From NCBI GenBank assembly GCA_032622095.1, contig CP136064.1, positions 49,732,073-49,796,072 on the forward strand: a stretch of DNA of 64,000 nt, given 5' to 3'. Source of the DNA: Siphonodentalium dalli. Taxonomy: Eukaryota; Mollusca; Scaphopoda; Gadilida; Siphonodentaliidae. This document shows, one piece after another, positions 62,529-64,000 of this stretch. Numbering within the stretch: the first letter of the stretch is position 1; the number at the start of each line of letters is the position of its first letter. The translations under genes and the position numbers were made by a program. The notes beneath the pieces are model-generated. The model searched no databases and had not been told where the DNA came from. It was given only the letters and a program-made list of their open reading frames with translations.

Positions 62529-62534
62529 TTTATT
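62529..62534 (-). terminator. Poly(A) signal AATAAA of the zinc-knuckle gene
   Basis: AATAAA on the minus strand, 15 nt after the stop codon of the 62550 gene. This gene has no histone-type stem-loop, unlike its four neighbours. Confidence 0.6.
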
Positions 62535-62549
62535 CACGCAACATAATTT

Positions 62550-63149
62550 TCAATTGTTTGTGTCGATTCGTTTATCTGTTTTTGGAATGTAGAATGGTCT
62601 CAGCTTCTTTTTCTTGGAAGTTTTCTTGGAATTTTCAATTTCTGGATGTTTATCTTCAGATTTGTTCTGTGAATCATTCGTAGGATCAACAGGTCGGTCT
62701 TGTTTGGAAAAATCTGATGTTGTAGACATCTCTTCAGTTTTGATATCTGCATTTGTTCTTGTATTGTTACTGCTTGTAGGCTTTTGTATAGTTTTCACAT
62801 TTTTTTTGTCGCCGAAATCTACTTTACAATGGAAGGACCAATGGGTGTCTTGGCCGCATTTGTAACAGTAACCATATGGCGGTTTACAATTTTTATCAGC
62901 TTTGTTTTTCTCTTGTTTCTCTTGCCATTGCATTTTGTTACAAAGTTTAAACAAATCGGTAGAGATCTGTCTCAATTCGACAAGATTATCTTGAATTTTT
63001 CTAGTCTGTGGTTGTGTAGATTTTTTTGAATCTTCTTTATGTAGCTCAATATAGCTCTCTTCAATAACTGCAGGCCTTGGTCTTTTTCTAACAATATCTT
63101 CTTCGCTGGTGGCGTCGTCTGAAACAGGTCTTTTAATTCTCTTAAACAT
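62550..63149 (-). CDS. Lys-rich protein with one CCHC zinc knuckle
   Basis: 199 residues from the ATG at 63147-63149 (the frame extends eight codons upstream without another ATG). A basic N-terminus (MFKRIKRP, VRKRPRP) looks like a nuclear localisation signal. A zinc knuckle CYKCGQDTHWSFHC (C-x2-C-x4-H-x4-C) lies near residues 97-110. The tail is polar, rich in Lys/Ser/Asp, ending in KKTSKKKKLRPFYIPK. The knuckle suggests single-strand nucleic acid binding, possibly in replication or packaging beside the polymerase. It is divergent from the polymerase fragment across a palindromic TATA element. No specific family is recognised. Confidence 0.65.
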   Translation of the reverse strand: MFKRIKRPVSDDATSEEDIVRKRPRPAVIEESYIELHKEDSKKSTQPQTRKIQDNLVELRQISTDLFKLCNKMQWQEKQEKNKADKNCKPPYGYCYKCGQDTHWSFHCKVDFGDKKNVKTIQKPTSSNNTRTNADIKTEEMSTTSDFSKQDRPVDPTNDSQNKSEDKHPEIENSKKTSKKKKLRPFYIPKTDKRIDTNN

Positions 63150-63221
63150 TTTTGTCTTGAGTTTTGACAGCAAAAAATATTGCGACTGGCTTCTTCGGAG
63201 TTGAAGTGTAAAGTGTAGAAT

Positions 63222-63264
63222 TACACCTGCTTTTATAGCATCGAATGCTATAAAAGCAGGTGTA
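63222..63264. promoter_or_regulatory. Perfect 43-bp palindrome with TATAAAAG on both strands
   Basis: Arms TACACCTGCTTTTATAGCAT (63222-63241) and its exact complement (63245-63264) surround CGA. TATAAAAG lies at 63249-63256 (+), 68 nt before the polymerase-fragment ATG, and at 63230-63237 (-), 81 nt before the zinc-knuckle ATG. Spacing suits a divergent core promoter. The palindrome also marks where polymerase similarity stops, so it may instead be a rearrangement scar. Confidence 0.6.
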
Positions 63265-63323
63265 CAAATTTACCACCATCGAAATTGTATATTCCAGTTC
63301 TACCGATTCATTGTAACAACAAA

Positions 63324-64000
63324 ATGGTTTTTACTCTGTGCAACACTTGCGCCATCAATGAGAACGAGACATGTAACCATTCAGAAGAAGATCGAGCTAT
63401 AACCGGAGTGTGGACCACGCCAGAATTATTCAAAGCAATGGATGTTGGCTACAAAATACTTGATGTGTTCCAAATTTGGCATTGGACAGATTGGACAGAT
63501 GAAATATACAAATCCTATATCGACAAACATCTAAAGATCAAACAGGAATGTAGTGGTTATCCATTTGGTGTTGAGACAGAAGAACAGAAGCAAAAGTTTG
63601 TACAGGATTATTATGCAGCTGAGGGTATAAAATTGGAGAACATCGAGAAGAATCCAGGAAAACGCCAAATATATAAAATTATGATTAATTGTATATGGGG
63701 TAAGAATGCACAAAGAAATCTTATGTCAAAAACAGAGTATGTGGATAAGCCATCACGTTATTTTGAATTGCTTACTAGTAATAATATAATTGTTCAAAAT
63801 GTTACACTTCTTGATGGTGACAAATTCATTCTGGTAAATTATGTTGATATTTTAGATAATATTGAACCTCATCATTCAGCAAATGTTGTTGTTGCTTCTT
63901 TTGTTACAGCGTATGCAAGATTACAATTGTATAAAGTTTTTAAAAAACTTGGAGATAGAGTGTTGTATTTTGATACAGACAGCTGTATGTATGTCAGTGA
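63324..64000 (+). CDS. polB: Family B DNA polymerase, C-terminal part (Maverick/Polinton- or adintovirus-like), runs off the window
   Basis: Open from ATG 63324 to the window edge (225 codons). A Cys/His cluster (CNTC...CNH, residues 6-19) typical of viral and organellar-type protein-primed polymerases comes first. Motif B follows (KIMINCIWGKNAQR, about residues 118-131), then motif C LYFDTDSCMYV (about 214-224) with the paired catalytic aspartates. The exonuclease domain and palm motif A, which should precede these, are absent upstream: the frame is open only back to a stop at 63216-63218. In-frame codons from about 63264 still read as polymerase (LPPSKLYIPVLP), so the protein is 5'-truncated rather than naturally starting here. 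Its neighbours are small virus-like genes. Assignment to the protein-primed type is from motifs and context. Confidence 0.85.
   Translation, partial: MVFTLCNTCAINENETCNHSEEDRAITGVWTTPELFKAMDVGYKILDVFQIWHWTDWTDEIYKSYIDKHLKIKQECSGYPFGVETEEQKQKFVQDYYAAEGIKLENIEKNPGKRQIYKIMINCIWGKNAQRNLMSKTEYVDKPSRYFELLTSNNIIVQNVTLLDGDKFILVNYVDILDNIEPHHSANVVVASFVTAYARLQLYKVFKKLGDRVLYFDTDSCMYVS

Noticed and set aside
62784-63029. Hydrophobic plus-strand frames over the zinc-knuckle gene
   Set aside because: They are antisense shadows of a Lys/Asn-rich gene, which read as Phe/Leu-rich on the other strand.

Overview
The window is animal nuclear DNA: AT-rich, gene-poor and packed with repeats. Host coding sequence is limited to two correctly spliced-looking exons of a phospholipid scramblase on the minus strand (46662-46739 and 48472-48609). 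The repeat style (non-LTR-like tails of ACAG/ACGG, foldback elements, minisatellites) and a Maverick/Polinton- or adintovirus-type DNA polymerase suggest an invertebrate, most likely a mollusc. That taxonomic guess is inference.

Layout. 1-395: a 130-bp tandem repeat. 3107-11233: a giant imperfect palindrome whose ends are small perfect hairpins and whose core is a minisatellite that flips strand at 8131. 11326-13135: head-to-tail SINE-like units with ACAG tails. 14740-19160: a second giant inverted repeat with a minisatellite core. 18865-38869: three nearly identical tandem copies of a 6.67-kb unit; each holds a frameshifted gag-like reading frame and a nested 4.5-kb element with 30-bp inverted ends. 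38870-46440: foldback chains, a 175-bp triplet repeat and diverged copies of parts of the 6.67-kb unit. 46440-54300: scramblase introns filled with MITEs, foldbacks and a 1.5-kb minisatellite. 55034-58665: an element with CAGT inverted ends and a TA duplication (pogo/Tc1-like). 58942-59220: a palindromic minisatellite.

59300-64000 is different: compact, nearly intron-free genes arranged as in a DNA virus. In order: an OTU-like gene (-), a coiled-coil basic protein gene (+), a small basic protein gene (-), a second small basic protein gene (+), a zinc-knuckle protein gene (-), and the C-terminal half of a family B DNA polymerase (+) that runs off the window. I read this as part of an endogenous Maverick/Polinton- or adintovirus-like element.

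The main discovery is that the four genes before the zinc-knuckle gene all end in a 16-nt hairpin identical in form to the metazoan replication-dependent histone mRNA 3' stem-loop (six-base stem, TTTC loop, A-rich 5' flank, ACCCA-like 3' flank). In three of them a conserved block follows 12-13 nt later, where a histone downstream element would lie. The zinc-knuckle gene instead has an AATAAA. A 0.6-kb bidirectional promoter cassette between divergent genes is duplicated, with a different gene pair attached to each copy. A perfect 43-bp palindrome with TATAAAAG on both strands lies between the zinc-knuckle gene and the polymerase fragment. Together these suggest a virus-like element whose accessory genes are expressed as histone-type, S-phase messages.
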